Assembly: GCA_035541895.1 (NCBI GenBank)
Contig: DATKMK010000119.1
Span: 62,001-126,000, forward strand
DNA: 64,000 nt
Direction of reading: 5' to 3'
Source of the DNA: DATKMK01 sp035541895
Lineage (GTDB): Bacteria > Desulfobacterota > Binatia > HRBIN30 > JACQVA1
Of the stretch, positions 16,954 to 25,985 are shown one piece after another (positions within the stretch are counted from its first letter, which is position 1; each line of letters opens with the position of its first letter). Below the pieces are notes generated by a model, which did no database searches, was not told the DNA's origin, and saw nothing but the letters and a program-made list of their open reading frames with translations. Made by a program: the position numbers and the translations under genes.

Positions 16954-18066
16954 TCAGATCGTCATCGATCGATACACAGCCAGCGTTCTTCGCGCCGCGT
17001 CGGTCCAAGAGAATTGTATTGCGCGGTGGCGACCGCGTTCGGCAAGGTCCGCTCGCAGCGTCGCGTCACGCAGCACGCACTCGATCGTGGCGGCGATCGC
17101 GTCGCGGTCGCGTGGGTCGAATCGGCGCGCACCGTCGGCGGCGATCTCCGTCAAAGCGGGCGTATCGGCGCACGCGACCGGAACGCCGCAGGCCATGGCT
17201 TCGATCACCGGTAGACCGAATCCTTCATATTCGGACGGGAACACGAACAGCAACGCTCCAGTGTACAGCGCGGCGACGTCGGCCGCGGCGACCGGCCCGA
17301 GAAAGCGTACCGAATCGTTCATCCCAAGCTCGATGACGCGCTGACGTGCCTCTGGATACCGGCGGTCCCAGCTCCCGGCGATCACCAGCACTTCCGGCCG
17401 CGGTTGCACCCGCGCCCACGCCTCGACCAGTCGAACGAGGTTCTTGTGCGGTTTGTTTGCACCGAAATAGAGTACATACCGCTCAGGCAACGACAGCCGA
17501 GTGCGCAACGATGCGACCGCCGTCTCCGGCTGTGGGGTCATTTCCGGGTCTGCCGCCTCGTGGATGACAACAAGGCGTTCGGCGGGCACGCCGACGAACT
17601 CCGTGAGGTCGCTCGCGGTTGTGGCCGAAACCGCAATCACGAGCCGGGCTGCGCGCACTGCCAACCGAATCGCGGCTTGGAAGATGAATCGATCGCGCGG
17701 ACCAAAGTAGTGGGGGAAGCGCAATGGGATCACGTCGTGAACGGTCACGACGCTCGGAACGCCCGACCGCACCGGCATCAAGTAGTACGGACTGTGATAG
17801 GTGTGAATTCCAAGCCGGCGCAGGAGTCGCGGGATGTGCCACTGCTGGCGCAGGTCAAACGGCGAAATCGGTGCGTCGACCAATTGGAGACCGGCTTCGG
17901 TGAGGCGATGCAGCTTCCAGGAATCGCCGGGGGCCGCGTCGTGCAAGACGATCAGTCGTTCCGATGGGTCGAGACATGGCGCCAGTGCACGGGCGAGATT
18001 GAACACGTAGCGCCCGACACCGGGGAAATGATCTCGGGCCGTGCGTGCGTCGAGGCAGAACGTCAT
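16954..18066 (-). CDS. GT4-family glycosyltransferase
   Basis: This 370-residue GT-B enzyme has GVGRYVFNLARAL at the N-terminus, LYFGANKPHKNLVRLVEAW at the nucleotide-binding domain start, and FPSEYEGFGLPVIEAMACG with the family's E-x7-E near residue 290. It resembles mannosyl- and other retaining hexosyltransferases that use nucleotide sugars. The ATG at 18066 overlaps the stop of the upstream glycosyltransferase gene (ATGA), so the two are coupled. Longer in-frame extension upstream lies within the neighbouring gene and is a shadow. It probably builds the repeat unit primed by the WecA-like protein encoded on the facing strand. Donor and acceptor are unknown. Confidence 0.86.
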   Translation of the reverse strand: MTFCLDARTARDHFPGVGRYVFNLARALAPCLDPSERLIVLHDAAPGDSWKLHRLTEAGLQLVDAPISPFDLRQQWHIPRLLRRLGIHTYHSPYYLMPVRSGVPSVVTVHDVIPLRFPHYFGPRDRFIFQAAIRLAVRAARLVIAVSATTASDLTEFVGVPAERLVVIHEAADPEMTPQPETAVASLRTRLSLPERYVLYFGANKPHKNLVRLVEAWARVQPRPEVLVIAGSWDRRYPEARQRVIELGMNDSVRFLGPVAAADVAALYTGALLFVFPSEYEGFGLPVIEAMACGVPVACADTPALTEIAADGARRFDPRDRDAIAATIECVLRDATLRADLAERGRHRAIQFSWTDAARRTLAVYRSMTI

Positions 18067-19166
18067 CGGACTTGCTCGTACACGTCGCGGACCTCGCTCG
18101 CCATCCGGCGAGCGCAGAGTGTCGCTTCCGCATGCGCCCGCGCCGCGGCGCGCCGAGCCGGCGCGTGCGCCGGAGCGAGACACCACTCGAGTGCCTCGGC
18201 GAGCGCATCCGGATCGCCGGGTCGCACCACGCGGCCGGACACGCCGTCCGCCACCGTGTGCGCCGTGCCCGTGCCCACCTCGGTGGTAACCGCCGGCAGG
18301 CCACACGCCTGCGCCTCGGCGATGGAGAGGCCAAATGCTTCGGCGCGCGAGGTCGACGGCAGCACCGCGGCGTCTGCGGTTTGCAATACGCGGATGAGCG
18401 GGTCGTCCCCGAGGGCGCCCAGCAGGTGTGCCCGCGCGCGACAGCCGTGCGCCTGCAGCGCGGCTTCCAAGCTCGGACGCTCCGGTCCGTCTCCCACCAC
18501 GATCAATTGCGCGTGCGGCAGCCGCGCCAACGCCGCGGCCAATACCGGCAGCCCCTTGTAGTGACGCAGTTGTCCGACGAAAACGATGCGCGGGTGCGCA
18601 ATCGATGGCAGTGGGTCCGGCGCGGTGGGGTCGGGACGGAAGCGATCGAGATCGACACCAAAGCGAATCAGTTGTACGCGCTCGCGATGCGTGGCCAAGA
18701 CCGGCGCCGCGCGCATGAACTCGCCGCTGATCAGAATGCGCCGAGCAGCTCGCAGAACGGCCTGCGTCAGCGGGGTGAGCAGACGCGCCAACACCGGATA
18801 GCGCACGACCTCACAGTGAGCCGTGACGACTAGCGGCCGTCCGCGCCCGCCGAGCACCCACGCGATCTCGTTCGGCGGCCACGGGAAATGCAAGTGGATG
18901 ATCTCCGCGTCGCTTCGTCGTAGCGCGGGCGGAAGTCCCGGTGGAACCGGAGTCGACGCGAGGGTCACCGGCGCGGAACAGCGATGAACGCGGACGCCGT
19001 TGCGCTCCTCGGTTGCCGGCGCGCCGACCGGTCGGGTGCACAAGACCTCCGGTCGAAGACCTTGTTGCGCGAGTAGCCGGGTCAGCACGTCGATGTGGCC
19101 TTCGATGCCACCGCGCTCCGGCGGATACCCCTTGTACACATGGACAATTCGCAACCCGTCCGACAT
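18063..19166 (-). CDS. GT4-family glycosyltransferase
   Basis: This 367-residue GT-B glycosyltransferase shows KGYPPERGGIEGHIDVLTRL at the N-terminus, IVFVGQLRHYKGLPVLAAAL in the middle and SRAEAFGLSIAEAQACGLP near residue 265, carrying the donor-binding E-x7-E. The ATG at 19166 (MSDGLRIVHV) was chosen because it begins at the first beta strand; an upstream in-frame ATG at 19223 would add 19 unlikely residues. The gene is translationally coupled to the downstream glycosyltransferase. It is divergent, across about 150 bp, from another glycosyltransferase gene. Likely role is stepwise assembly of a surface glycan on a lipid carrier. Confidence 0.86.
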   Translation of the reverse strand: MSDGLRIVHVYKGYPPERGGIEGHIDVLTRLLAQQGLRPEVLCTRPVGAPATEERNGVRVHRCSAPVTLASTPVPPGLPPALRRSDAEIIHLHFPWPPNEIAWVLGGRGRPLVVTAHCEVVRYPVLARLLTPLTQAVLRAARRILISGEFMRAAPVLATHRERVQLIRFGVDLDRFRPDPTAPDPLPSIAHPRIVFVGQLRHYKGLPVLAAALARLPHAQLIVVGDGPERPSLEAALQAHGCRARAHLLGALGDDPLIRVLQTADAAVLPSTSRAEAFGLSIAEAQACGLPAVTTEVGTGTAHTVADGVSGRVVRPGDPDALAEALEWCLAPAHAPARRAAARAHAEATLCARRMASEVRDVYEQVR

Positions 19167-19318
19167 GGTTCTGACCGCGCTCACTGGCGTTGCCTTGCTT
19201 AGCTGAGCCGCGCGCGGCTGCAAACCGATCGCGGCGGGTTTATGACTCGTGACGACGGCGTGTTGCGGACGCGAGCGAAGTCTGGTGGTGTTGACAACGC
19301 AATTTCGAAAGCGCGATC

Positions 19319-20440
19319 GTGAGTGCCGTCCCGATTCTCTTCGTCGATCACGCCGCCGCTCTCGGCGGGGCGCAGTATTGTTTGCTCTTGCTGCTCGAGT
19401 ATCTCGACCGCCGTCGTTTCGCGCCGCGATTGGCGACCCAGCCGGGAGCGCTCGCGGAGGAAGCGGCGCGCTTGCAGGTGCCGATCGACTACGTGGCGCT
19501 CACGCGCTTGCGCCATCAATTGCCCGCGCCGGCGCGGGTCGTGCGCGCGACCGCCGTGCTGCGCCGCATCATTCTGCGCGAACAGATTGCACTGGTCCAC
19601 CACAACACGATGCGCGCGAGCGTGGCCGCGACGTTGGCCGCGGGCCTGACCCGTCGCCCGGTTGTGTGGCACGTGCACGACATCTTCCGTCGCGGTGTGT
19701 ATGCACGATGGATGTGTCGTCGGTCGAGCGCAGCGATCGCGGTGTCCGCGGCTGCGGCGCGCCCGCTGCCGTGTCACCACAAGGTGCACGTCATCCCCAA
19801 CGGAGTTCGACTCGAAGATTTTTCCGCTGATCGTCACGAGGAGGCGGCGGAATTGCGGGCGCAGTGGGGCGTGCCACCGCAGGCGCCATTGGTCGCGCAG
19901 ATCGCGCGACTCCAGCCGTGGAAGGGCCAGCGCGACGTCATTGCCGCGGCCGAGATGCTCTTGCGCCGCCGATCCGACCTGTACTTCGTACTGGTCGGTG
20001 GAGACATCTTCGACGACGCGCGATCGTATGCGGAGCGGCTGCGGAGCGTGGCCGGGCGCAGCGAATTTTCGCGGCGCATTGTTTTCGCGGGCCAGCGCAC
20101 GGATATCCCGGTGGTGTTGCAGGCGGTCGATGTGCTGGTGCACGCCAGCATCGACGAGCCGTTCGGACGCGTGTTGATCGAGGCGGGCGCGGCCGGCGTC
20201 CCCGTCGTAGCGTACGACGGCGGTGGCGTGGCCGAAATCGTCGAGCACGAGCGGACCGGTCTGCTCGTGCCGGCTCACGACCAGCGCGAACTGGCCGCGG
20301 CGCTCGCGCGCGTGCTCGATGCGCCGGAGCGCGCGCACGCGATGGGCGCCGCGGCGCGCGCCCGCGTGCGCGATCAGTTTGACGCTCGCCAACTGACGCG
20401 CGAGATCGAGTCCGTGTTCGACGCGGCACTGACGGCCTGA
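19319..20440 (+). CDS. GT4-family glycosyltransferase
   Basis: This 373-residue GT-B enzyme has an N-terminal DHAAALGGAQYCLLLLLEYL (glycine-rich acceptor loop), ARLQPWKGQRDVIAAAEMLL in the second domain, and EPFGRVLIEAGAAGVPVVAY near residue 280 with the conserved E-x7-E, followed by GGVAEIVEHERTGLLVP. The GTG at 19319 is the first plausible start, with no strong Shine-Dalgarno. It forms a two-gene unit with the following GT2 gene, whose start lies 2 bp after this stop. Donor sugar cannot be deduced. Confidence 0.86.
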   Translation: MSAVPILFVDHAAALGGAQYCLLLLLEYLDRRRFAPRLATQPGALAEEAARLQVPIDYVALTRLRHQLPAPARVVRATAVLRRIILREQIALVHHNTMRASVAATLAAGLTRRPVVWHVHDIFRRGVYARWMCRRSSAAIAVSAAAARPLPCHHKVHVIPNGVRLEDFSADRHEEAAELRAQWGVPPQAPLVAQIARLQPWKGQRDVIAAAEMLLRRRSDLYFVLVGGDIFDDARSYAERLRSVAGRSEFSRRIVFAGQRTDIPVVLQAVDVLVHASIDEPFGRVLIEAGAAGVPVVAYDGGGVAEIVEHERTGLLVPAHDQRELAAALARVLDAPERAHAMGAAARARVRDQFDARQLTREIESVFDAALTA

Positions 20441-20442
20441 CC

Positions 20443-21333
20443 GTGCGCTGCTCGATCCTCATCGCTACCTACAACCGACAGGCGTCGCTTCGTCGCTGCC
20501 TCTCGGCGTTGGCGATGCAGGAGTATCGGGACTACGAGATCATCGTTGCCGACGACGGTTCCACCGACGGCACCGCGGAGATGATGCAGCGCGAGTTTCC
20601 TCAGCACCGTGTTGTTTGCCTCGACGTCAACGGCGGCGGTCCGAGCGCGCGCAATCGCGTGGTGCCGTTAGCGCAGGGCGAAATCCTGGTGTGCATCGAC
20701 GACGACTGTCTCGCGCCGCCGCATTGGTTGGGCACCTATGTCGCGCACTTCGCCGATCCGCGCATCGGAGCAGCCGGCGGCCCCTTGGTGACGGCGTCGC
20801 CGAGTTTCTGCGACAAGTATTACGCCGCACACTACCGTGAGGAATTCGAAGTGCTGCGGCGCTTCGAACGAGTCACCGGTTGGGAGCGGTTGGTCAACGG
20901 CAACATGGCCGTGCCGCGTCGCGTAATCGAGCAGGTCGGAGCGTTCGATCACCGGATGCGGCGTGGCGCCGACGCCGATCTTGTCCGGCGGATTCTGCGT
21001 GCCGGCTATACCGTGGTCGCCGATCCCGCGCTCGGTGTGCGGCACCTGAAGACGTACACGCTGGGATCGTTTCTATATGAACGCTTCTACAAGTCGTGCG
21101 GCTCGCTCCTCACCGACGTGAAGGAGGGCAGCCTGTGCGCGCGACGCTTTGTCCCGTTTCCAAACCCGGCGGGCACCTGGCGTCACTGGCGGAATTTCCG
21201 TGTGATGTACGGCGTCACGCCGCCCGCGTTCGTCGCGTTCGCGATCCTGACCGTAGTCACTCGGTGGATCGAAGTTGCCGGACGTGCCTACTACTATGTG
21301 ACCATCGGGCGCACGTTCGATCGCGGCCGCTGA
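20443..21333 (+). CDS. GT2-family glycosyltransferase
   Basis: This 296-residue GT-A enzyme has SILIATYNRQASLRRCLSAL at the N-terminus, EIIVADDGSTDGT near residue 30, the metal-binding VCIDDDCLAPPHW near residue 85 and a GADADLVRRILRAGY segment near residue 185, where the usual E-D catalytic pair reads D-A-D. A hydrophobic C-terminal segment may contact the membrane. The GTG start directly follows the preceding glycosyltransferase stop, so the two genes are coupled. It likely adds one sugar during repeat-unit assembly. It converges on the phosphodiesterase-fold gene 8 bp away. Confidence 0.86.
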   Translation: MRCSILIATYNRQASLRRCLSALAMQEYRDYEIIVADDGSTDGTAEMMQREFPQHRVVCLDVNGGGPSARNRVVPLAQGEILVCIDDDCLAPPHWLGTYVAHFADPRIGAAGGPLVTASPSFCDKYYAAHYREEFEVLRRFERVTGWERLVNGNMAVPRRVIEQVGAFDHRMRRGADADLVRRILRAGYTVVADPALGVRHLKTYTLGSFLYERFYKSCGSLLTDVKEGSLCARRFVPFPNPAGTWRHWRNFRVMYGVTPPAFVAFAILTVVTRWIEVAGRAYYYVTIGRTFDRGR

Positions 21334-21341
21334 TGCCGCGC

Positions 21342-22856
21342 TCAGGCTTCGCCCGATCGCGTGCAGGCCGCGATCGGACGGCCGTCCACGTCAGGCAGGT
21401 GGACCCCGAGCAGTGCGGTGAGTGTCGGCGCGAGATCCATGATCGACACCGGCTCGGCCAGTTGTTCCGGCGCCAGGTGTGGCCCCTGGGCGACGAACAG
21501 CCCCTGGCGCGTGTGATGTCCCGATCGCGGGTGCTCGAACGGCACGCGAATCGTCCGGAGCTTCGCCGACGACACCGCGTTGAGCGGTGCGGCGGTGTTC
21601 CACTCGATCAGCAGATCCGGCAGGTCGTCGAAGTACGGACCCTGATAGAGATCGCGGGTGCGGCGGACACTGAGCACGGCGGCCAGGCCGGTGTCGACGT
21701 TGACGAGGTCGAGAAAATCCTGCGCCAGCGTGTCGCAGAAGCGCTCCAAGTCGGCACCGGCTTTAATGCAGCCTTCTGGTTCGCGCCCCGCCACGTTGAC
21801 CCGAATGGCACCCCAGACTTCGCCGTTGGGAACATTGAAGCACGTGCTGCGGCGGTCGAGCGGCGGCCACAAGCGATCGACGACCCGCTTCTGCCGCGGC
21901 GCGAGACGTAGTCGCCAATCGATCGGAACCTTTCGCCAGCCCCACCGGAGTATCTGCCACAGCCAGTGGGGCGGCGTCGGCGGCGGTGTGTGGCCAAGCC
22001 CGTGGAGGATCGCATCGAGCAGGTGTGCGCCGTTGTAGTAGGGTCCCATGCCGTGACTGGCGATGACGAACGCGGTGGTTTGCGGACCGGCACGTTCGAG
22101 GAGAGCGGCAACGGCGGAGTCCAGCGCTTGATAGACGTCGAGCATCGGATCGCCGAGTTGGCGAGCCAGCGCCGCATCATGTCGCGGATGCATCGGATCA
22201 TGCAGGGACCAACATTGGTGACCGATACAGTGGGCTTCGGTGAAGACCGCAAAGAACAGATCCCACGCTTCGTAGTCCAGCAGTTCGCGACACAGCTCGA
22301 TCTTCGTGCGGACGCGTGCAATCAGTTGGTCCCGGAATCGCCGAAACTCTTCGGTGCTGTCCAACCGCCAATGATCGCAGAGCCCGATCGGATCGGTTCC
22401 GAAGTCCTGCCGGATGGCATCCGCGAGTGTCGGTGGCCACGTGCAGAAGCCCGTGTTGGCGGCGTGCGCGGTCCAGTCGAGCACGTGCACTCCATTCATC
22501 CGTGCCAGCGGGACGTACGGCACATCGATGATGGCCGAGCGCCGGCCGGCTCGATTGAGTGCCTCCCAAAACGCCTCGCGGCGAAGATGCGTCGGCAAGA
22601 AGCGGTAGGTGTTGTAGGTTCGCGGCCGGATCTGGCGTTCGCTATGACGCGCGTGACGCGCCGGCGACACCGCTGTCACCAACGATTCCCACGCCGCCGT
22701 CGCGTGAATGCCCAATGGACCGAGGACGCGACCGCTCACACCCTCTGCCAACAAGCGCTGAAACGTCGGCAGCAGCCCGTCCTTCGCCCACCGTTCGATC
22801 AGTCCCTGGTCGGCGGCGTCGAGACCGATCACCAGTACTGCTGGATGCTGACTCAT
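21342..22856 (-). CDS. Alkaline-phosphatase-superfamily (phosphodiesterase/nucleotide pyrophosphatase-like) protein, copy 1
   Basis: This 504-residue protein has the alkaline phosphatase/NPP fold: VLVIGLDAADQGLIERWAKD at the N-terminus with the first metal Asp, HATAAWESLVTAVSPARH with a candidate Thr nucleophile, FTEAHCIGHQCW, and VIASHGMGPYYNGAH near residue 270, where classical members read SDHG. The Asp of that metal motif appears to be Ser. No signal peptide is seen, so the protein is probably cytoplasmic. Such proteins recur in exopolysaccharide islands with unknown function. The ATG at 22856 starts directly before the first strand. A paralogue lies immediately upstream. Confidence 0.78.
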   Translation of the reverse strand: MSQHPAVLVIGLDAADQGLIERWAKDGLLPTFQRLLAEGVSGRVLGPLGIHATAAWESLVTAVSPARHARHSERQIRPRTYNTYRFLPTHLRREAFWEALNRAGRRSAIIDVPYVPLARMNGVHVLDWTAHAANTGFCTWPPTLADAIRQDFGTDPIGLCDHWRLDSTEEFRRFRDQLIARVRTKIELCRELLDYEAWDLFFAVFTEAHCIGHQCWSLHDPMHPRHDAALARQLGDPMLDVYQALDSAVAALLERAGPQTTAFVIASHGMGPYYNGAHLLDAILHGLGHTPPPTPPHWLWQILRWGWRKVPIDWRLRLAPRQKRVVDRLWPPLDRRSTCFNVPNGEVWGAIRVNVAGREPEGCIKAGADLERFCDTLAQDFLDLVNVDTGLAAVLSVRRTRDLYQGPYFDDLPDLLIEWNTAAPLNAVSSAKLRTIRVPFEHPRSGHHTRQGLFVAQGPHLAPEQLAEPVSIMDLAPTLTALLGVHLPDVDGRPIAACTRSGEA

Positions 22857-22925
22857 ATCGCCGCGCGCATCGTTACCGGCATTGTGCACGAAGGGGAGAG
22901 CATGGGCCACCCGACGCGATGGCCG

Positions 22926-24458
22926 CTACCCTCGATCCGCGCGCGACCGCATCAGACGCGACGCGAACGACTCGCCATCGATTGCGCTCAGGTTGACGTC
23001 CAACAGCGACGCGAACGTGGGGGCGAAATCCATCACCGAAACGGTGGACGCCATTTCGCCGGCGCCGCAGCCCGGACCGTACGCGAAGAAGCAACCATGT
23101 GGCAGATGATCACCCGTGCGGCCGGGGAGGTGTTCGCTGCGTAGCGTGCCGATTCGATCGGAGGTGAGGGCGCGCAACGGTTGATCGCGATTCCACTCGA
23201 CCAACAGGTCGGGAAAATCGCCGACGCGCGGGCCGTGGTAGAAGTCGGCGCTGCGGAGAACCGCGCGCACGGCCAGAACGCCGGTGTCGACATCGGTGAT
23301 CCGGTGCAGCTCATCGATCACGCGTTGACAAAAGGTGTCATACTCGACGCCGGGTCGAATTCGACCACGCGGCTCCCGGCCGATGACGTTCAGGCGAATG
23401 CCGCCGTAGATGTCGTTGTTGGGGATCGCGAAGCACTTCCGAGTGGAGTCGATGCGGTCGGCATCGGCGACCAGACGATTGATCACGCGATCGCGCAGCG
23501 GCCGCAACGCGGCTCGCACAAAACCGGGCGTGCGCTGCCACAGCGGGAGGACCTGCGTCGCCAGGCGATCGGGTTTGGGGCGACGTGATCGACCCTCCAA
23601 GCGCAGGAGCACATCGTCGAGTAGTCCTGATGCGTCACCATGTCGACTCATGCCGTGACTCGACACCACGAAGACGACCGTGTCGGAGTCGATTGATTCG
23701 AGCACGCGGCCGACCGCGGCGTCGAGCGCGATGTAGATGTCCCGCAGCGGGTTGCCCATTCGGTCTGCAATGGCCGGATCGTACCGAGAGCAACCGGGAT
23801 CGTGTAGATGCCAGAACTGGTGTCCGGCGCAATGGGCTTCGCTGAAAACCGTGAGCAGCAGCTCCCACCGCGCTTGCTTAAGCATCCAGCGCGACAGCTC
23901 GGTTTTGCGCGCGACCTGCGCCAGCAGCGTATCGCGCAGCGCCAGACATTGTTCGACCGACTGATTGTGGCCGTCGCAGGTGCGGAGCAACGGCGGTCCG
24001 AAGCGGTCGATCAATTCGCGGCCGAACGGAGCCGGCCACGTTTGCAACCCGCTCGGCTCCGCGTCGTGGGTCGCCCAGTCGACGACTTGAATGCCGTTGA
24101 GTGGCGTGACCGTGGTTTTCGGTACATCGATGACGGCCACTCGGCGTCCGGCCTTGCTCAGCGCGACCCAGAACGGTTCGACAGCCACGTGCGACGCGCC
24201 GGCGCGCTCGATGCGATAGGTGCCCGGGCGAAGTTGGCGATAGCAGTAGCGGCCGTGACGGGCCGGCGACGCGCCGGTGTAGAACGACGGCCAGACCGCG
24301 CCCACATACAACCCCGGCGGAGTGCTCGTCACGCCCCAGATCGATCGCTGGAACAGCGAGCGGAATGTCGGCAACACGCCGGCGGCCGACCACCGGCGCA
24401 CCAGATCTTTATCGAGGGCATCGAGCGCGATGCACACAATCTGTGCGGAACGATTCAT
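22926..24458 (-). CDS. Alkaline-phosphatase-superfamily protein, copy 2
   Basis: This 510-residue paralogue of the downstream gene carries QIVCIALDALDKDLVRRWSA at the start, VWPSFYTGASPARHGRY near residue 65, FSEAHCAGHQFWHLHDPGCS and VVSSHGMSRHGDASG near residue 280. Compared with copy 1, the residue expected to be the Thr nucleophile seems replaced (GLYVGAVW instead of HATAAW), and it shares the Asp-to-Ser change in the SDHG motif. It may therefore be a non-catalytic or altered-specificity partner. The ATG at 24458 lies 4 bp after the flippase stop, so the flippase and both phosphatase-fold genes form one minus-strand unit, possibly with the epimerase. Confidence 0.78.
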   Translation of the reverse strand: MNRSAQIVCIALDALDKDLVRRWSAAGVLPTFRSLFQRSIWGVTSTPPGLYVGAVWPSFYTGASPARHGRYCYRQLRPGTYRIERAGASHVAVEPFWVALSKAGRRVAVIDVPKTTVTPLNGIQVVDWATHDAEPSGLQTWPAPFGRELIDRFGPPLLRTCDGHNQSVEQCLALRDTLLAQVARKTELSRWMLKQARWELLLTVFSEAHCAGHQFWHLHDPGCSRYDPAIADRMGNPLRDIYIALDAAVGRVLESIDSDTVVFVVSSHGMSRHGDASGLLDDVLLRLEGRSRRPKPDRLATQVLPLWQRTPGFVRAALRPLRDRVINRLVADADRIDSTRKCFAIPNNDIYGGIRLNVIGREPRGRIRPGVEYDTFCQRVIDELHRITDVDTGVLAVRAVLRSADFYHGPRVGDFPDLLVEWNRDQPLRALTSDRIGTLRSEHLPGRTGDHLPHGCFFAYGPGCGAGEMASTVSVMDFAPTFASLLDVNLSAIDGESFASRLMRSRADRG

Positions 24459-24462
24459 CGAG

Positions 24463-25977
24463 CTATGGTTGCGGCGGGATTCGTCGGCGCAACCAGTCGC
24501 GCACCGTCCGTTCGGCCCCCGCCGGTCGACCGGCAGCGATCCACAGCAGCGTGACGGCGACGGTGAATGCGGCGATTCCGCCGACGACCTGCGCGGCGAG
24601 GCTCGCAAGACTGGGATTGACCCACCGCGAGGCAACGACCTCGACGATCATGGCCATGAACCCGCTTGCGATCACCGGTCGCCACAACACCGTCGCGATT
24701 TGCCGCATCGTGACCGAGGACACCGCGATCAAGGCGAGGAACAAGCTGGGCGCCACCAGGATTGCCGCGACCAACTTCGCGGTCGCCATCATGACCAGGT
24801 CACGACTCTGCACGGCGAGCAACAGAATCGGAACGTACACCACCAGTTGAAGGTAGATGATGCCGCTGAGTCGGCGCATCCGGCCTTGCACAATCAACAC
24901 ATTGGCGACCGACCCGGTGAGCGTGTTGATGCACGTGTAGAGCGCCAGCCATTGTGCGGTCGCCACCGCCGGTATCCACCGCGGGCCCAGCACCACGGGG
25001 AAAAACGTCGGCGCAATCGCCGCCACGCCGACTTGGCTGGCGATCACCAGCATCGCCAGCATGGCGAGCGAGTCGACGAAGCCCCGACTCAACCGCTCGG
25101 GCTCCTTCGCCAGCTTGGCATAGCTCGGTAGCAGCGCGCTCGACACCGGACCGACGATTTCAGCGACCGCCAGTCCCGCCGCGCTGCCGGCCATGGAATA
25201 GATTCCCAATGACGCGGCGTCGAAGAAGCGCCCGACGAGGAACGAATCAACGCTGTTGCGCAGCAACCGTCCGGTGTTCTGCACCGGAATCCATTGCGAG
25301 AATTCCCACAGCTCGCGCACCGCCGTCCAATTTGGCCGCGGGCGGTAGGGGTGAGCGGCGTAGGTCCCCGCCATCCACACGACTCGTTCGACGACGAAGC
25401 CGGCAATCAGGGCCCAGTAGTTGTGGAGCAGCAGCGCTCCAGCGATCGTGACCGCCAACGTCGCGAGGGTGGTCGTCGCGCTGAGAGCGAACTCCTTGGC
25501 GAACGCCAGTTCCTTGCGGAAGGTCACGATCCCGATGTTCTCGAAGGCCCACAACAGGCCGGACAACGCGGCGATGCGCACCGCCGGAATCACGCGCGCA
25601 TCATTGAAGTACCAACCGGCCAGCGGCGCGCCGATCAGCAAACCGGCCATCACGGCCAAACGGTGGACCGCGCGCAAGGTCCACGCCGAGTCGAAGAGCG
25701 CACGATCCGTATCCGCGCGTCGAACCAAGGCGACGTCGACATCCAAACTGGTCGGTACCTCGATGGCCCGAATGACCAGCATCGCCATCCCGAAGAGACC
25801 GAAGTCGGCGGGCGCGAGCAGGCGAGCCAGAATCACGGTGCGCACCAGGCTCAACCCGCGCAACGCCCAGCGCAGCGCGACAAGCCATAACGAACCTTCG
25901 ATGATGCGTTGTCGCAGCCAACCGGGCGGGGGCGGGGCGACCCCGGTCTCGTTGATGGGTGGGACGGGCGACGTCAT
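24463..25977 (-). CDS. Wzx-like polysaccharide flippase (MOP superfamily)
   Basis: This 504-residue protein has about 12-14 hydrophobic segments and the MOP/Wzx N-terminus (GSLWLVALRWALRGLSLVRT, LARLLAPADFGLFGMAMLVI). It belongs to the polysaccharide exporter group that flips undecaprenol-linked repeat units to the periplasm. Its position among glycosyltransferases, a WecA-like primer and Wzy-like proteins fits that job. It is followed after 4 bp by the phosphatase-fold genes and preceded by the epimerase 8 bp upstream, so all four are probably one operon. The start ATG at 25977 gives the normal family length. Confidence 0.86.
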   Translation of the reverse strand: MTSPVPPINETGVAPPPPGWLRQRIIEGSLWLVALRWALRGLSLVRTVILARLLAPADFGLFGMAMLVIRAIEVPTSLDVDVALVRRADTDRALFDSAWTLRAVHRLAVMAGLLIGAPLAGWYFNDARVIPAVRIAALSGLLWAFENIGIVTFRKELAFAKEFALSATTTLATLAVTIAGALLLHNYWALIAGFVVERVVWMAGTYAAHPYRPRPNWTAVRELWEFSQWIPVQNTGRLLRNSVDSFLVGRFFDAASLGIYSMAGSAAGLAVAEIVGPVSSALLPSYAKLAKEPERLSRGFVDSLAMLAMLVIASQVGVAAIAPTFFPVVLGPRWIPAVATAQWLALYTCINTLTGSVANVLIVQGRMRRLSGIIYLQLVVYVPILLLAVQSRDLVMMATAKLVAAILVAPSLFLALIAVSSVTMRQIATVLWRPVIASGFMAMIVEVVASRWVNPSLASLAAQVVGGIAAFTVAVTLLWIAAGRPAGAERTVRDWLRRRIPPQP

Positions 25978-25985
25978 CCCGCTCG

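Noticed and set aside
19199..20392. Long antisense open frame (397 codons) opposite two glycosyltransferase genes
   Set aside because: Low-complexity Arg/His-rich product with no family features; GC-rich DNA produces such frames opposite real genes.
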